From NCBI GenBank assembly GCA_044866775.1, contig JBIOUG010000195.1, positions 136,362 to 200,361 of the forward strand: DNA of 64,000 nt. The letters run 5' to 3'. Positions within the stretch are counted from its first letter, which is position 1, and every line of letters begins with the position of its first letter. The translations under genes were made by a program, and so were the position numbers. The notes beneath the pieces are model-generated. The model was given only the letters and a program-made list of their open reading frames with translations. It was not told the DNA's origin and ran no database searches. The DNA is from DASUNQ01 sp044866775. Its GTDB lineage: Bacteria > Acidobacteriota > Thermoanaerobaculia > Multivoradales > UBA5704. Positions 16,997 through 25,956 of this stretch are shown piece after piece.

Positions 16997-18418
16997 ATGC
17001 ACAGGCGGTGTCGTGCTCGGGGTTGGCGGGGCAGGGTTGCGGTCTTCGCGCTCGCTTGGGGTGCGTTGTCGGCGCCGGTTGCGACTCGCGCGGAGGAGGC
17101 GCCGCCTCTTGCCAGGAGCACGGCGGCGGCCGAGGTCGCGTTGGCGCACGGCGTGGCCGTCTTCGACGAGGGCGACTACGAGCGGGCGGCGGCCCTCTTC
17201 GACGAGGCGGCGCGGCGCGATCCCCGCGAGGGCACGCCGCTGCACTGGCTCGGCATGAGCTACCTGCAGCTCGGGCGCGCCGCCGACGCCCTGGCTCCTC
17301 TCGAGGCGAGCCTCCACGCCGAGCGCCCCGCGGCGGCGGGAGGCGAGCGCGTGCGTGCCGATCTCGAGCTGGCGCGCCGCCTCGCGGCGGCGGGCGAAGG
17401 CCGGCCAGCCGAGGCGGAGCTCGCTCGGCCCGATGACGGCGTCCTCCTGCGCGACCCGCTGGCGCCGCGCCGCCTCGGCGCCGAGGTGGGGATCGCGTTC
17501 GGCCGGGACTCCAACCCAGGGCTCCTGCCCGAGCAGGCCGCCCAGCTCCCGGTCGCGGCCGGCCCTGCCGAGTCCGCCTCGGACAGCGCCATGGCGTTGG
17601 GTATCCGCCTCGATCTCCTCCCGCTCTACGACCGCGACGGCTGGAGCCTCGGCGCCAGCCTGGCGGCGCATCAGGTGCTGCACGACCGCTTCGGGGGCCT
17701 CGACGTGACGTCGCTCGCGGCGCGCCTCGCGCTGGCGTGGGGTGGAGATCCCCGGGGCGTTCTCGCGGGGCCCCTCGGCGGGGTGCCGGTTCCCGTGCTG
17801 GCGCGCCGGACGGCGTTCCTGCTCCAGGCGGGGGCCTACGACCTGCGGCTCGGCGGCCACGACTATCTAGGCGTCGTCGAGGCCGGCGCCTCGCTCCTGG
17901 TGCGCGAGACCCCGAAGACGGCGACGCGGCTCGACGTCGAGGTCCGCGACCGCACCTTCGAGGTCGAGGCGACGGCGGCGCGGCAGCGCAGCGGCAGCGA
18001 GGCGGTCGTCGGGATCAGCCAGGACCTCCCGCTCGGCCGCCTCGACCGCCGCCTCCGGCTGGGCCTGGTGGCCGGCGAGAGGGGCGGCGGCAGGGCCTTC
18101 GCGAGCGCCTTTGAGGGCATCGTCCTCGGGCTGTCGTTTCCCCTGGTGGACCGATGGACTCTGCTGGTGGACGGCACCTGGCGCGAGGAGCGCTTCGCGC
18201 ATCCCGAATCGCGCCTGGGAGGGTCGGGGGCGAAGCGCGACGACACCGCCTGGACCGCCGGCGCCACCGCGGTGTGGCGGTGGAGCGAGCGCGCGAGCTG
18301 GAGGGCGAGCGGCACCTACTGGCACAACGCGTCCAACCTGGATTTCGACTTCGGCGGTCGGGTCTTCGACTACCGCCGCACCGTGCTCTCGACGGGTTTC
18401 GTCTGGACCTTGCAGTGA
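16997..18418 (+). CDS. TPR - outer-membrane beta-barrel protein (Slam-like layout)
   Basis: The product is 473 residues. After a signal peptide (ending VATRAEEA) come two or three TPRs (residues ~45-130: GVAVFDEGDYERAAALFDEAARRDP, LHWLGMSYLQLGRAADAL). The remaining ~310 residues alternate polar and hydrophobic like a barrel, beginning VGIAFGRDSNPGLL; the G-x-D-S-N signature and TPR-plus-barrel layout recall DUF560/Slam surface-lipoprotein exporters. It ends in a typical terminal strand (VLSTGFVWTLQ). First gene of a coupled operon: its TGA overlaps the GTG of the FecR-like gene. Inference: it may export or anchor the two FG-GAP proteins encoded downstream. Confidence 0.75.
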   Translation: MHRRCRARGWRGRVAVFALAWGALSAPVATRAEEAPPLARSTAAAEVALAHGVAVFDEGDYERAAALFDEAARRDPREGTPLHWLGMSYLQLGRAADALAPLEASLHAERPAAAGGERVRADLELARRLAAAGEGRPAEAELARPDDGVLLRDPLAPRRLGAEVGIAFGRDSNPGLLPEQAAQLPVAAGPAESASDSAMALGIRLDLLPLYDRDGWSLGASLAAHQVLHDRFGGLDVTSLAARLALAWGGDPRGVLAGPLGGVPVPVLARRTAFLLQAGAYDLRLGGHDYLGVVEAGASLLVRETPKTATRLDVEVRDRTFEVEATAARQRSGSEAVVGISQDLPLGRLDRRLRLGLVAGERGGGRAFASAFEGIVLGLSFPLVDRWTLLVDGTWREERFAHPESRLGGSGAKRDDTAWTAGATAVWRWSERASWRASGTYWHNASNLDFDFGGRVFDYRRTVLSTGFVWTLQ

Positions 18419-19128
18419 GCCGCCCGCACGCCGCGCTCTGCTTCCTCGCCGGTCTGGCCGTGCTGGCCGAGCGCGCGGCGGCGCAGCCGCTCGGGAAGCT
18501 GAGCCAAAAGATCGAGAGAGTGGCGGGGAGCGTCGCCGGCGAGCGGCCCGTCGAGATGCGGACGCGGGACCCGGTGCGAGCCGGCATGCACGTCGAGACC
18601 GGCAGGCGCTCGGCGGCGAAGTTCGCGATCGGTCGTGGCCAGAACCCGCAAGGAGCCGTGACCATGGGGCCGGAGAGCCGGTTCCGGTTCAAGCGGGCGC
18701 GCTTCGACGCCGCCGGCCTCCTGACGAGCCTCGACTTCGAGATCGAGTGGGGGAGGTTCCGGCTCGCCATGATGCCGCCCTTGCGGGACGCCACGAAGCT
18801 CCTGGGGCAGCCCGTGGGCGTCGTCCAGATCCTGACGCCGGGAGGCCCGATCGAGCTGCGCGGCACCGACGTCTACCTTTACGTGGCGCGTGACGGAACG
18901 ACGATCGTCTACGTGGCCGAAGGAGAGGTAACGGTCGGCGAGGAGGGCCGGCTCGTCGGCGCCGGGTACTGGACAAGCTTCGGCCCCGGCCGCGCGCCGG
19001 CGCCGCCGGAGCGGATCGACGGGGGCGACGGGGGCGAGCGCCGTCCGCAGAATCCCGACCTACCGTCTCCGCTGCTCCTCGATCTTCCGGGGTTCCTGCG
19101 TTTGCAGCGCTTCGATCTGCCGCGGTAG
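18415..19128 (+). CDS. Secreted FecR-like domain protein
   Basis: The product is 237 residues with a signal peptide (LCFLAGLAVLAERAAAQ). The mature region reads GKLSQKIERVAGSVAGERP, RTRDPVRAGMHVETGRRSAAKFAIG, MGPESRFRF and later LRGTDVYLYVARDGTTIVYVAEGEVTV. This is the FecR beta-sandwich pattern (threshold-type DPVRAGMxVxTG, and VxVxEGxV). It lacks a TM anti-sigma N-terminus and no sigma gene is adjacent, so it is a stand-alone exported FecR protein, a form often encoded beside TPR or barrel proteins. It ends with a Pro-rich tail. Coupled upstream; 11 bases before the next ATG. Confidence 0.75.
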   Translation: MSRPHAALCFLAGLAVLAERAAAQPLGKLSQKIERVAGSVAGERPVEMRTRDPVRAGMHVETGRRSAAKFAIGRGQNPQGAVTMGPESRFRFKRARFDAAGLLTSLDFEIEWGRFRLAMMPPLRDATKLLGQPVGVVQILTPGGPIELRGTDVYLYVARDGTTIVYVAEGEVTVGEEGRLVGAGYWTSFGPGRAPAPPERIDGGDGGERRPQNPDLPSPLLLDLPGFLRLQRFDLPR

Positions 19129-19139
19129 GAGGGATCTCG

Positions 19140-21722
19140 ATGCGGGCGTCCGTTCTCGTTCCGGTTGCGGCGCTCTCGCTCCTGGGCGGCGCCGGGCGGG
19201 TGGCGACGGCAGACCTCGGCCGCGCCGGCGGCGGAGCGGTGACTCCAGTGGCGGCCGTTATGGAGCTGTTCCCGGTCGAGCCGGGAGCCAACGCCGAGCG
19301 CGGGTTTGCTGTCGCGCTCGACGGCGACCTGCTGGCGGTCGGCGCGCCGCTCGACGACGAGACCGGTGCCAAGAACGCCGGGGCGGTCTATCTCTTCACT
19401 TGGGAGGACGGCTCCTGGGAGCAGAAGGCGAAGCTCTTCGCCGATCCGCCGCAGCCCGACGCGCGCTTCGGCTCGGCGGTGGCGCTCGAAGAGGAGGACG
19501 GGGTGCTGGCGGTCGCCGCGCTCGGCAAGGGGACCGTCTACCTCTTCGACGACCACCCCGACGGCGTCTGGAGGCAGCGCCAGCGGCTGACGGGGCCGGC
19601 CGGGCAGGGGGGAGGCGTCTTCGGGCGGTCGGTCGCGCTCGACGGCGACCTGCTGGCCGTAGGCGCCGTGGGGCCGCACGGACGCGGGCCGGGGGCCGTC
19701 CATCTCTACTCGATCCTGGGCACCGAGCCCTGGACCTCGGCGCCGTTGCGGATCGCGCCCGCGCAACCGCAGCCCGGGGAGCGCTTCGGGCAGGCGGTGG
19801 CACTGGCCGGCGGCCTCCTCGTCGCGGGTGCACCTGGCCACTCGGCGGAAGGCAAGTCCTACGTCGGAGCGGCGTACGTCTTCGTCTTCGACGGGTCAGG
19901 CTGGGTGCCGCTCAAGAAGCTGCTGGCGCCCGACCGTAGCGCCGGTGATCAGCTCGGAGCGGCGGTGGCCACCGACGGCTTCAATGTCGTCCTCGGCGCG
20001 CCGACGGCCGACCGCGACGACGCCGACCGCGCGGGGGCCGTGTACGGCTCGACCTGTCACCTCGGCGTCTGCGCCGAGCCCGAGCGCCTCGCCTCGCCGG
20101 CGGCGGTAGCCGGCGGCCAGCTCGGCTTCACGCTCGCCCTCTCCGAGGGCGTCCTGGTAGCCGGCGGCCCCGGTGACGCGAGGGAGGACAGCGCCGGGGT
20201 GATCCAGGTCTTCCGGTCCGGCGTCCCGTCGACATCGGGCGAGACGGTGTGGCTCCCTGACCCCCTGCCGCTCCCCAGCAACGCGGAGGAGCGCGACCTC
20301 GCCGGCTTCGCCGCCGGCGCCGGCTTCGGCCGCGTAGTGGTGGCGGGCGTGCTGGGCGACCAGGGGAGCGCCTCGGCCGGCGCCGTCTGGTCGTTCGCGC
20401 TCGGCGAAGGGGAAGAGTGGTCCGAGGAAGGCGAGGCGGTTGCCCGCGACCCGCTGTGGCGGCCGGCCGACCCGGCGGCGGCCGAGCGCTCCGGTCCTTC
20501 GGGCGAGCCTCCCAGCTTCAGTCTCTTCGGCAGCTCGGTCGCCGCGACGGAGGACTTCGTGGCCGTCGGCTCGCGGCGCGAGAGCGGCGACGGGGGCGAC
20601 TCGGCCGGCGAGGTCTACGTCTACCGGCGGGCGGGGAGGGGCTTCCGCCAGGAGGTGCGGCTCACCTCGATCGCCGGCCTGAATGCGCCCGACGCCTTCG
20701 GCGCCGCGGTGGCGCTCGACGGCGCCTCGCTGCTCGTCGGCGCGCCCGGCGGGATTGGCGGCCCGGGAGCCCCGACGGCCTACGGCGCCGCCTACCTTTT
20801 CTCACGCAGTGCCGAGCCGCGCCCCCGCTGGCGCCTCGAGGAGCCGATCTACTGGGGCGGGCCCGGAGCGGGCGAGAGACTCGGCGCCTCCGTCGCCATC
20901 ACGGACGGAGTGCTGGCGGTCGGCGACCCGCGGCCGTCGAGCGCGGGCAAGGTGTTCGTCATCGAGCGCCGAGACGGGGAATGGGTCCAGGTGCCCTTCC
21001 CTGAAAGCCCGGACGAGACGCAAGGCGACGAGCTCGGAGCCGCGCTGTCGCTCGAGGGAGGGCTGCTGGCGATCGGCTCTCCCGGCGCTCCCCACATCGA
21101 GCCCGAGCCAGACATCCCGAACTCCACGTGGCTGGGCAGGAAGAAAGTCACCGCACCGGCGGAGGCGACCCGGGAGGGTGCGGTCTATCTCGCCCGGCGC
21201 AGCGCGCAAGGGACGTGGACCATCTCCGACCGGCTGGAGGCGCCGATCGTCTGCGGCGCGGACGACGTCGTTCCGGTCGCAGGGTTGGGCACCGCCGTGG
21301 CGCTGCGAGAGGGGATGCTCGCCGCCGGCGCTCCCGCCGCGTGCGGCGGCAGGGGCGCGCTGGGACTTCTCCAAGGTGTCGGCGGCTCGCAGGCACGCGG
21401 CGTCGAACTGGGCTCCGGCCCGGACAACCTCCTGCGGTTGGGAGCGGCGGTCGCGGTCAGCGCCGAGCGGCTGCTCGCCGGCGCTCCGGGCGCCGCCGAC
21501 GGCATCCCCGCCGCGTCCGGCCGCCTCGTCGTCTACGAGCCCATCGACGGCTGGTTGCAGACGGGCGAGATCACGGCGCCGCACCCGCTGCCCGGCGATC
21601 TCTTCGGCAGCGCCATCGCGCTGACCGACGAGTTCTTCGTGGTCACCAGCCCCGGCGCCTCCCGCGGCGATCGGGTGACGGTCTTCCCGCTGCCGGCGGC
21701 GGACGAGGAGCTCGAGCCGTGA
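19140..21722 (+). CDS. Large exported FG-GAP propeller protein
   Basis: The product is 860 residues with a signal peptide (MRASVLVPVAALSLLGGAGRVATA). About a dozen FG-GAP repeats of ~55 residues follow the scheme RFGxAVALxGDLLAVGAP...GAVYLF (for example GFAVALDGDLLAVGAPLDDETGAKNAGAVYLF). These are integrin-alpha-like propeller repeats with potential Ca-binding DxDx loops reduced to D-G-D. No catalytic domain or C-terminal sorting signal is visible. GGAGG overlaps the upstream stop (19129). It shares the operon with a TPR-barrel and a FecR-like protein; surface display is likely but inferred. Confidence 0.8.
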   Translation: MRASVLVPVAALSLLGGAGRVATADLGRAGGGAVTPVAAVMELFPVEPGANAERGFAVALDGDLLAVGAPLDDETGAKNAGAVYLFTWEDGSWEQKAKLFADPPQPDARFGSAVALEEEDGVLAVAALGKGTVYLFDDHPDGVWRQRQRLTGPAGQGGGVFGRSVALDGDLLAVGAVGPHGRGPGAVHLYSILGTEPWTSAPLRIAPAQPQPGERFGQAVALAGGLLVAGAPGHSAEGKSYVGAAYVFVFDGSGWVPLKKLLAPDRSAGDQLGAAVATDGFNVVLGAPTADRDDADRAGAVYGSTCHLGVCAEPERLASPAAVAGGQLGFTLALSEGVLVAGGPGDAREDSAGVIQVFRSGVPSTSGETVWLPDPLPLPSNAEERDLAGFAAGAGFGRVVVAGVLGDQGSASAGAVWSFALGEGEEWSEEGEAVARDPLWRPADPAAAERSGPSGEPPSFSLFGSSVAATEDFVAVGSRRESGDGGDSAGEVYVYRRAGRGFRQEVRLTSIAGLNAPDAFGAAVALDGASLLVGAPGGIGGPGAPTAYGAAYLFSRSAEPRPRWRLEEPIYWGGPGAGERLGASVAITDGVLAVGDPRPSSAGKVFVIERRDGEWVQVPFPESPDETQGDELGAALSLEGGLLAIGSPGAPHIEPEPDIPNSTWLGRKKVTAPAEATREGAVYLARRSAQGTWTISDRLEAPIVCGADDVVPVAGLGTAVALREGMLAAGAPAACGGRGALGLLQGVGGSQARGVELGSGPDNLLRLGAAVAVSAERLLAGAPGAADGIPAASGRLVVYEPIDGWLQTGEITAPHPLPGDLFGSAIALTDEFFVVTSPGASRGDRVTVFPLPAADEELEP

Positions 21723-23998
21723 GCCGGGCCGCCGCCTGCCTCCTCGTGTTCCTCGCCGCGGCGGCGACGCCGGCGCAGGCGAGTCACTTGACGGGGCTGC
21801 CTCTGGCGGCCGGCGGCCTGTCCCCCGGAGATCAGTTCGGGGCGGCCGTCGCGGTCGCGGACACGAGGATCGCCGTAGGTGCGCACGCGGCCAACGGCGG
21901 CAGGGGTGCGGTCTACGTCTTCCGCAGGGCCACTCCGAACGGCCCCTGGGTTCAGGACGGGGCGCCGCTCAGCGCGCCACCCGGCTTCAACAACCCCGAC
22001 GCGCGGTTCGGCTTCGACGTCGCGCTCGACCCGGAGGGCACGAGGCTCCTTGTCGGCGCGCCGGGCGCTGGCGGCTGCGGAGCGGCCTTCCTGATCGATC
22101 TCGAGCCGCGAGGCGCTCCGCGGCAGCTCGGCATCCGCCCCTGCGACCCCGGGAGTGAGGTCGGCTCGGCCGTTGCCCTCAGCGACCAGGCCATGGCGGT
22201 CGGCGCCCGCCGCGCCGAGGAGCGGGCCGGCCGGGTGTACTTCTCGCTGGACCGCGACGGCAGCTCGTTCGACCAGCTCCCGATCGCGGGCCTCGCGCCC
22301 TTGGGCGAGCTGGGCCAGTCCCTGGCCCTCAGCGGACTCCTACTCGTCGCGGGTGCCCCGGCCCCCTACCCGGACGCCCGCTCGCCGGGGAGGGCTTTCG
22401 TGACCGACCTGGGCAGCCGGTCGACGACGGAGCTCCTGCCTGGCCTCCCCCTCGCGAACGGCGCCGCCTTCGGCTACTCGGTGGCGATCTCGGGTGGCGG
22501 CGACATCGCCGTCGGCGCTCCCTTCCACCCGGCTGGCGGCGGCGGGGGCACCGGCGCGGTCTTCCAGTTCGCGCGGATTCCCGGAACCAACACCTGGTCC
22601 AGGCCGGAGGCGCTTCTCGCCTTCCCGGCGGGCGAGGGCGACCAGCTCGGGGTGGCGGTGGCGCTGGATGGCGGGCTCCTGGTGGCCGGCGCGCGCTACG
22701 CCGGCATCCACCGCGCCGGTGCGGCCTACGTGCACGGACATGGAGCCCTCGCCGACCCTGAGCCGGAGGACGGCGCCCAGTTCGGGTTCGCCACCGCCGT
22801 TCACGGCGAGACGGTGGTCGTCGGCGCTTTCCAGAAGTCGCGCGGCAGGGGAGCGGCCTACGTCTTCGAGGAGCAGCTCGTTCCCGCCGTCACGCTCTCG
22901 GTCACGGAGAGCGTTCGGGAGGGCGACCGGGTGAAGGTGCGCGTGACCGCGGATTCCACGCTCCAGAGCGAGATCGCCGTTCAAGTCGTGGTCGAGGCCG
23001 GGACGCCGGGCGCGGGCGAGGTCGGGATCGCGAACGCGGGCGAGGACATCGTGCTGTCTCCGCCGGAGGAGTGGCGAAGTGAAGGGGGGGGCCGATGGGT
23101 GAGGACGCTCTCTCTGCGGCCGGCGCAGCGCAGCGTGGGCTTCGAGATCCCGACGACGCCCGATCCCGACTGCGAAGGCGACGAGACCTTCAGCGTCTCG
23201 CTGGCAGGCTCTCCCGCCGCCAGGAAGGTGACGATCGTCGACAACGATCCCGGAGACATCGTCCTCCCCGCGGGGCTGCTGACGGTAGTCGAGGGTGCGC
23301 CGCCGGTCGAGCTGCCGGTCAAGCTCGGCTGTCCGCCGCGCGGGCAGGTCACGGTCTCGCTCGCCGCGACGGCGGGGGCCGTCGTGCTCTACCGCACGCA
23401 GCTCACGTTCACGCCTGACAACTGGGACACGCCGCAGACGGTTCAGGTGAGCGGGCCCGACGACGCGGCGTGCGACGACACCGCGAGGCCCTTCACGATC
23501 GCCGCCGCGACGACGAGCGCCGCGCCCCGCTATCGCGCCGGCTCCGTCTTCGGCGAGAACCGGAACGACGACCGCACCTGCGTCACCGGCACCATGGAGG
23601 TCTGCACCTTCGCCGACGACACCGTGATCTACGAGATCACCTTGTCGAACGGCGGAGCCGTGGCGCAGGAGGATCTCGTCAGCTTCGAGCTGCTCGACGT
23701 GCTGCCGGCGGCGGACCTCACGGTTGTCACCGCCAGCGCCACGGACGGCGTCGCCACCGTCGATTACGCCGCCAACGCCGTGGCCTGGAACGGTCGCATT
23801 CCTGCCGACTCCGACCCCGGCTCCGATCCGGTCACGATCACCATCGTGGCCGCGCTCGAGCCGGGGGTGGATCCCGGCAAGGAAGTCCGCAACGACGCGG
23901 CGCGTCTCACCTTCGACCGCGACGGCCGCCTGCCCGTCGAGCGCCTGCTCATCTCGCCGAGCACGTTCGCGGCCGGCGTCGTTAGCTGCCCGCCCTGA
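21719..23998 (+). CDS. FG-GAP / Calx-beta-like / DUF11-like surface protein
   Basis: The product is 759 residues. The signal peptide (residues 1-20, LLVFLAAAATPAQA) precedes six or seven FG-GAP repeats (about 30-380, e.g. DQFGAAVAVADTRIAVGAHAANGGRGAVYVF). Then come beta-sandwich regions: SVTESVREGDRVKVRV with CEGDETFSVSLAGSPA (Calx-beta-like, about 390-510), and a final domain TVIYEITLSNGGAVAQEDL...LLDVLPAADLTV (DUF11-like, about 620-755). The GTG start overlaps the TGA of the preceding FG-GAP gene. The layout is that of bacterial adhesin-like secreted proteins. Last gene of the operon; a palindromic repeat follows immediately. Confidence 0.8.
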   Translation: MSRAAACLLVFLAAAATPAQASHLTGLPLAAGGLSPGDQFGAAVAVADTRIAVGAHAANGGRGAVYVFRRATPNGPWVQDGAPLSAPPGFNNPDARFGFDVALDPEGTRLLVGAPGAGGCGAAFLIDLEPRGAPRQLGIRPCDPGSEVGSAVALSDQAMAVGARRAEERAGRVYFSLDRDGSSFDQLPIAGLAPLGELGQSLALSGLLLVAGAPAPYPDARSPGRAFVTDLGSRSTTELLPGLPLANGAAFGYSVAISGGGDIAVGAPFHPAGGGGGTGAVFQFARIPGTNTWSRPEALLAFPAGEGDQLGVAVALDGGLLVAGARYAGIHRAGAAYVHGHGALADPEPEDGAQFGFATAVHGETVVVGAFQKSRGRGAAYVFEEQLVPAVTLSVTESVREGDRVKVRVTADSTLQSEIAVQVVVEAGTPGAGEVGIANAGEDIVLSPPEEWRSEGGGRWVRTLSLRPAQRSVGFEIPTTPDPDCEGDETFSVSLAGSPAARKVTIVDNDPGDIVLPAGLLTVVEGAPPVELPVKLGCPPRGQVTVSLAATAGAVVLYRTQLTFTPDNWDTPQTVQVSGPDDAACDDTARPFTIAAATTSAAPRYRAGSVFGENRNDDRTCVTGTMEVCTFADDTVIYEITLSNGGAVAQEDLVSFELLDVLPAADLTVVTASATDGVATVDYAANAVAWNGRIPADSDPGSDPVTITIVAALEPGVDPGKEVRNDAARLTFDRDGRLPVERLLISPSTFAAGVVSCPP

Positions 23999-24000
23999 CG

Positions 24001-24050
24001 AGACTTCGCGCCACCCTGCCACCAGATCCCTCGCTCTCGCTCGGGATGAC
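24001..24050. repeat. Dispersed palindromic repeat (GACTTCGCGCCACCCTG...GGGATGAC)
   Basis: AGACTTCGCGCCACCCTGCC followed by CCAGATCCCTCGCTCTCGCTCGGGATGAC. It is nearly identical to the right half of the element at 58214-58261, and its reverse complement matches 2878-2910. It lies directly after the stop of the FG-GAP operon and could act in termination or mRNA protection. Confidence 0.8.
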
Positions 24051-24204
24051 GGTCGCCAGCGTCCGGGCGGCCAGCGCCCGTAGGAAACCCGCCTCACGTA
24101 ACGAATTCCAGCACCAGCGCGCCTACTCAACATCACTCGCGGCCGGACAAGCGCGTCCGCGGGCGCCATCACGGTGTCCGCCCGGCCGCCAAGGGAGATG
24201 ACTC

Positions 24205-25956
24205 ATGTTTTCGAGAGCCCGCTGTCTCACCCTCGCCCTCTTGGCGCTCGCGCCCGCGGTCTGCCATGCCGCCGGGCAGTGGAACGGCCAGGACCTCTAC
24301 CACGTGCCGATGTCCTGGTGCATCGTCCAGGGCAGCCAGGCCCAGGCCAGCCCGAACGTCGCCGGCGACACCGTCACCGACGACCTCATCTGGCGCCGCC
24401 ACGAGCGGCCGACCGACTTCATCTACGTCAACCAGGCGGGGATCAGCTTCCGTTCGGCGATCAACGACGCCTGGAACGTGCTCGACTTCCCGATCATCGC
24501 CGACCCCGACACGACGCTCGCTCTGCCCGGGGACATGCGCGGCGAGAACGTCAACACGTTCGGCGCCGAGTTCAACCAGATGCTCGCCGACTGCGACGCG
24601 GCGTGGGCCGCCATGGGACGCGCCGGCATCGGCATCACCGCCGTCAACGCCAACCTCTTCCACGACGGCACCGGCGACTATGTCGGCGTCATCGGTTGGG
24701 GCGGCTGCGTCGAGGACACCCTCAACCCCGGGTTCTGCGTCAACCCCTGGGACGGCCAGATCGCCGTCGTCGACAACCACTACCTCCACCCGAGCGTCGC
24801 CGACCGCACCTTCCCCGATGGCAGCGGCCTGCAGTTCACGCTCACCGATCCCATGGACCAGCTCGTGGGCCACGAGCTCGGGCACGCGCTGTCGCTGCCG
24901 CACCGCGCCAGCCTCACGGCGCTCATGAATCCCAACCCGGTCGACAACGTCGGCGGCGACGGGCAGTCGGACAACATCACGCTCAACAACGCCGAGGTGA
25001 CGGCGGTGCGCAACATGGCGCTGGTCGCCAACGGCCTCGAGATCGACCCGCCGGACGTGTTCCTCAAGGGCGCCGTGGTGGCGGCGACGCAGGTCGACGC
25101 CAAGCGCCGCGAGCGCCTGCCGGGGCACCTCGACCTCGCGGCCGTCAAGGTGACGCTCGACACCAAGGACCGCACGGTGAGCTTCGGCCAGCGGCTGTTC
25201 GGCCTGGTGCCGGCGCGCGGCCCGGCGCAGAGCCACTGGTTCCTGGTCGACAGCGACGGCCCCGAGCGCGGTGCCGACGCCGACCAGCTCAAGCGGCTCG
25301 GCGTGCCAGAGACCAGCTTCGCCGGGGCGGACCTCGTGGTGCGGGCCGACGTGCAGCGGCGGCGGGTAAAGGGAGCCGCCTGGCAGGTGCGGGATGGCCA
25401 GGTGATGCAGCTTCGCCGCGGGGTCAGGTTCCGCCTGCTCGCGCTCGTCATGCACCCGCACTTCGCCGACGTCAAGGGCGGGAAGCGGCCGCCGTTCGCC
25501 GAGGCGAAGCGTGGCTACCCGATCCACCACATCGTCGCCGTGACCTTGCAGGCGGCGGACGCCCAGGTCGCGGTCGACCAGACCGTCAACGTGCACGCGA
25601 TCGTCGGCCGCCCCAGAGGGCGCGCCGTCGATCAGCTCGACGTCGAGGACCCGCGGCGCGGCGCGCCGTTCCGCCTCGACTATCCGTCGTTCCCGCACTG
25701 CTTCCCACGCGGGGCGGCGGCGCCCGGCGAGCGGGTGCGCGTCGACATCGAGAACCTGAAGCCCGACCGGGCGTTCCACGCCCTGCTCGGTCCACGGCTG
25801 GTCGGCCGCGGTCAGACCGACGGCAAGGGCAACGGGTCGATCGATCTGGAGATCCCGAAGGACACCACCCCCGGGCTGCACCTGGTGACGATCGGCAACG
25901 ACCGCACGGCGCTCACCGCCGACTGCACCGTGGCCGTCGGCAAGCCCCAGCAGTGA
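24205..25956 (+). CDS. Secreted metzincin-like zinc metalloprotease
   Basis: The product is 583 residues with a signal peptide (CLTLALLALAPAVCHA). The core is VGHELGHALSLPHR near residue 225-235, an HExxHxxxxxH zinc site, followed by a possible Met-turn (LTALMNPNPV) some ten residues on; this spacing is short but metzincin-like. The remaining ~330 residues hold beta-rich segments with no family I recognise, ending in a domain with TDGKGNGSIDLEIPKDT, resembling an Ig-like fold. Start ATG at 24205 follows a GGGAGATGA site. The stop overlaps the GTG of the di-heme oxidoreductase gene, so the two are translationally coupled, which suggests a joint role. Confidence 0.7.
   Translation: MFSRARCLTLALLALAPAVCHAAGQWNGQDLYHVPMSWCIVQGSQAQASPNVAGDTVTDDLIWRRHERPTDFIYVNQAGISFRSAINDAWNVLDFPIIADPDTTLALPGDMRGENVNTFGAEFNQMLADCDAAWAAMGRAGIGITAVNANLFHDGTGDYVGVIGWGGCVEDTLNPGFCVNPWDGQIAVVDNHYLHPSVADRTFPDGSGLQFTLTDPMDQLVGHELGHALSLPHRASLTALMNPNPVDNVGGDGQSDNITLNNAEVTAVRNMALVANGLEIDPPDVFLKGAVVAATQVDAKRRERLPGHLDLAAVKVTLDTKDRTVSFGQRLFGLVPARGPAQSHWFLVDSDGPERGADADQLKRLGVPETSFAGADLVVRADVQRRRVKGAAWQVRDGQVMQLRRGVRFRLLALVMHPHFADVKGGKRPPFAEAKRGYPIHHIVAVTLQAADAQVAVDQTVNVHAIVGRPRGRAVDQLDVEDPRRGAPFRLDYPSFPHCFPRGAAAPGERVRVDIENLKPDRAFHALLGPRLVGRGQTDGKGNGSIDLEIPKDTTPGLHLVTIGNDRTALTADCTVAVGKPQQ

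Noticed and set aside
14210..17860. A ~1216-codon open frame on the minus strand covering the NACHT gene and its flanks
   Set aside because: It is out of frame with the NACHT protein, consists mainly of Arg/Ala/Gly, and runs antisense through two well-supported genes. Long empty frames are expected at this GC content.
22340..24172. Long minus-strand frame across the second FG-GAP gene
   Set aside because: It is Arg/His/Gly-rich, has no domain and is antisense to a gene with repeats, signal peptide and coupling.
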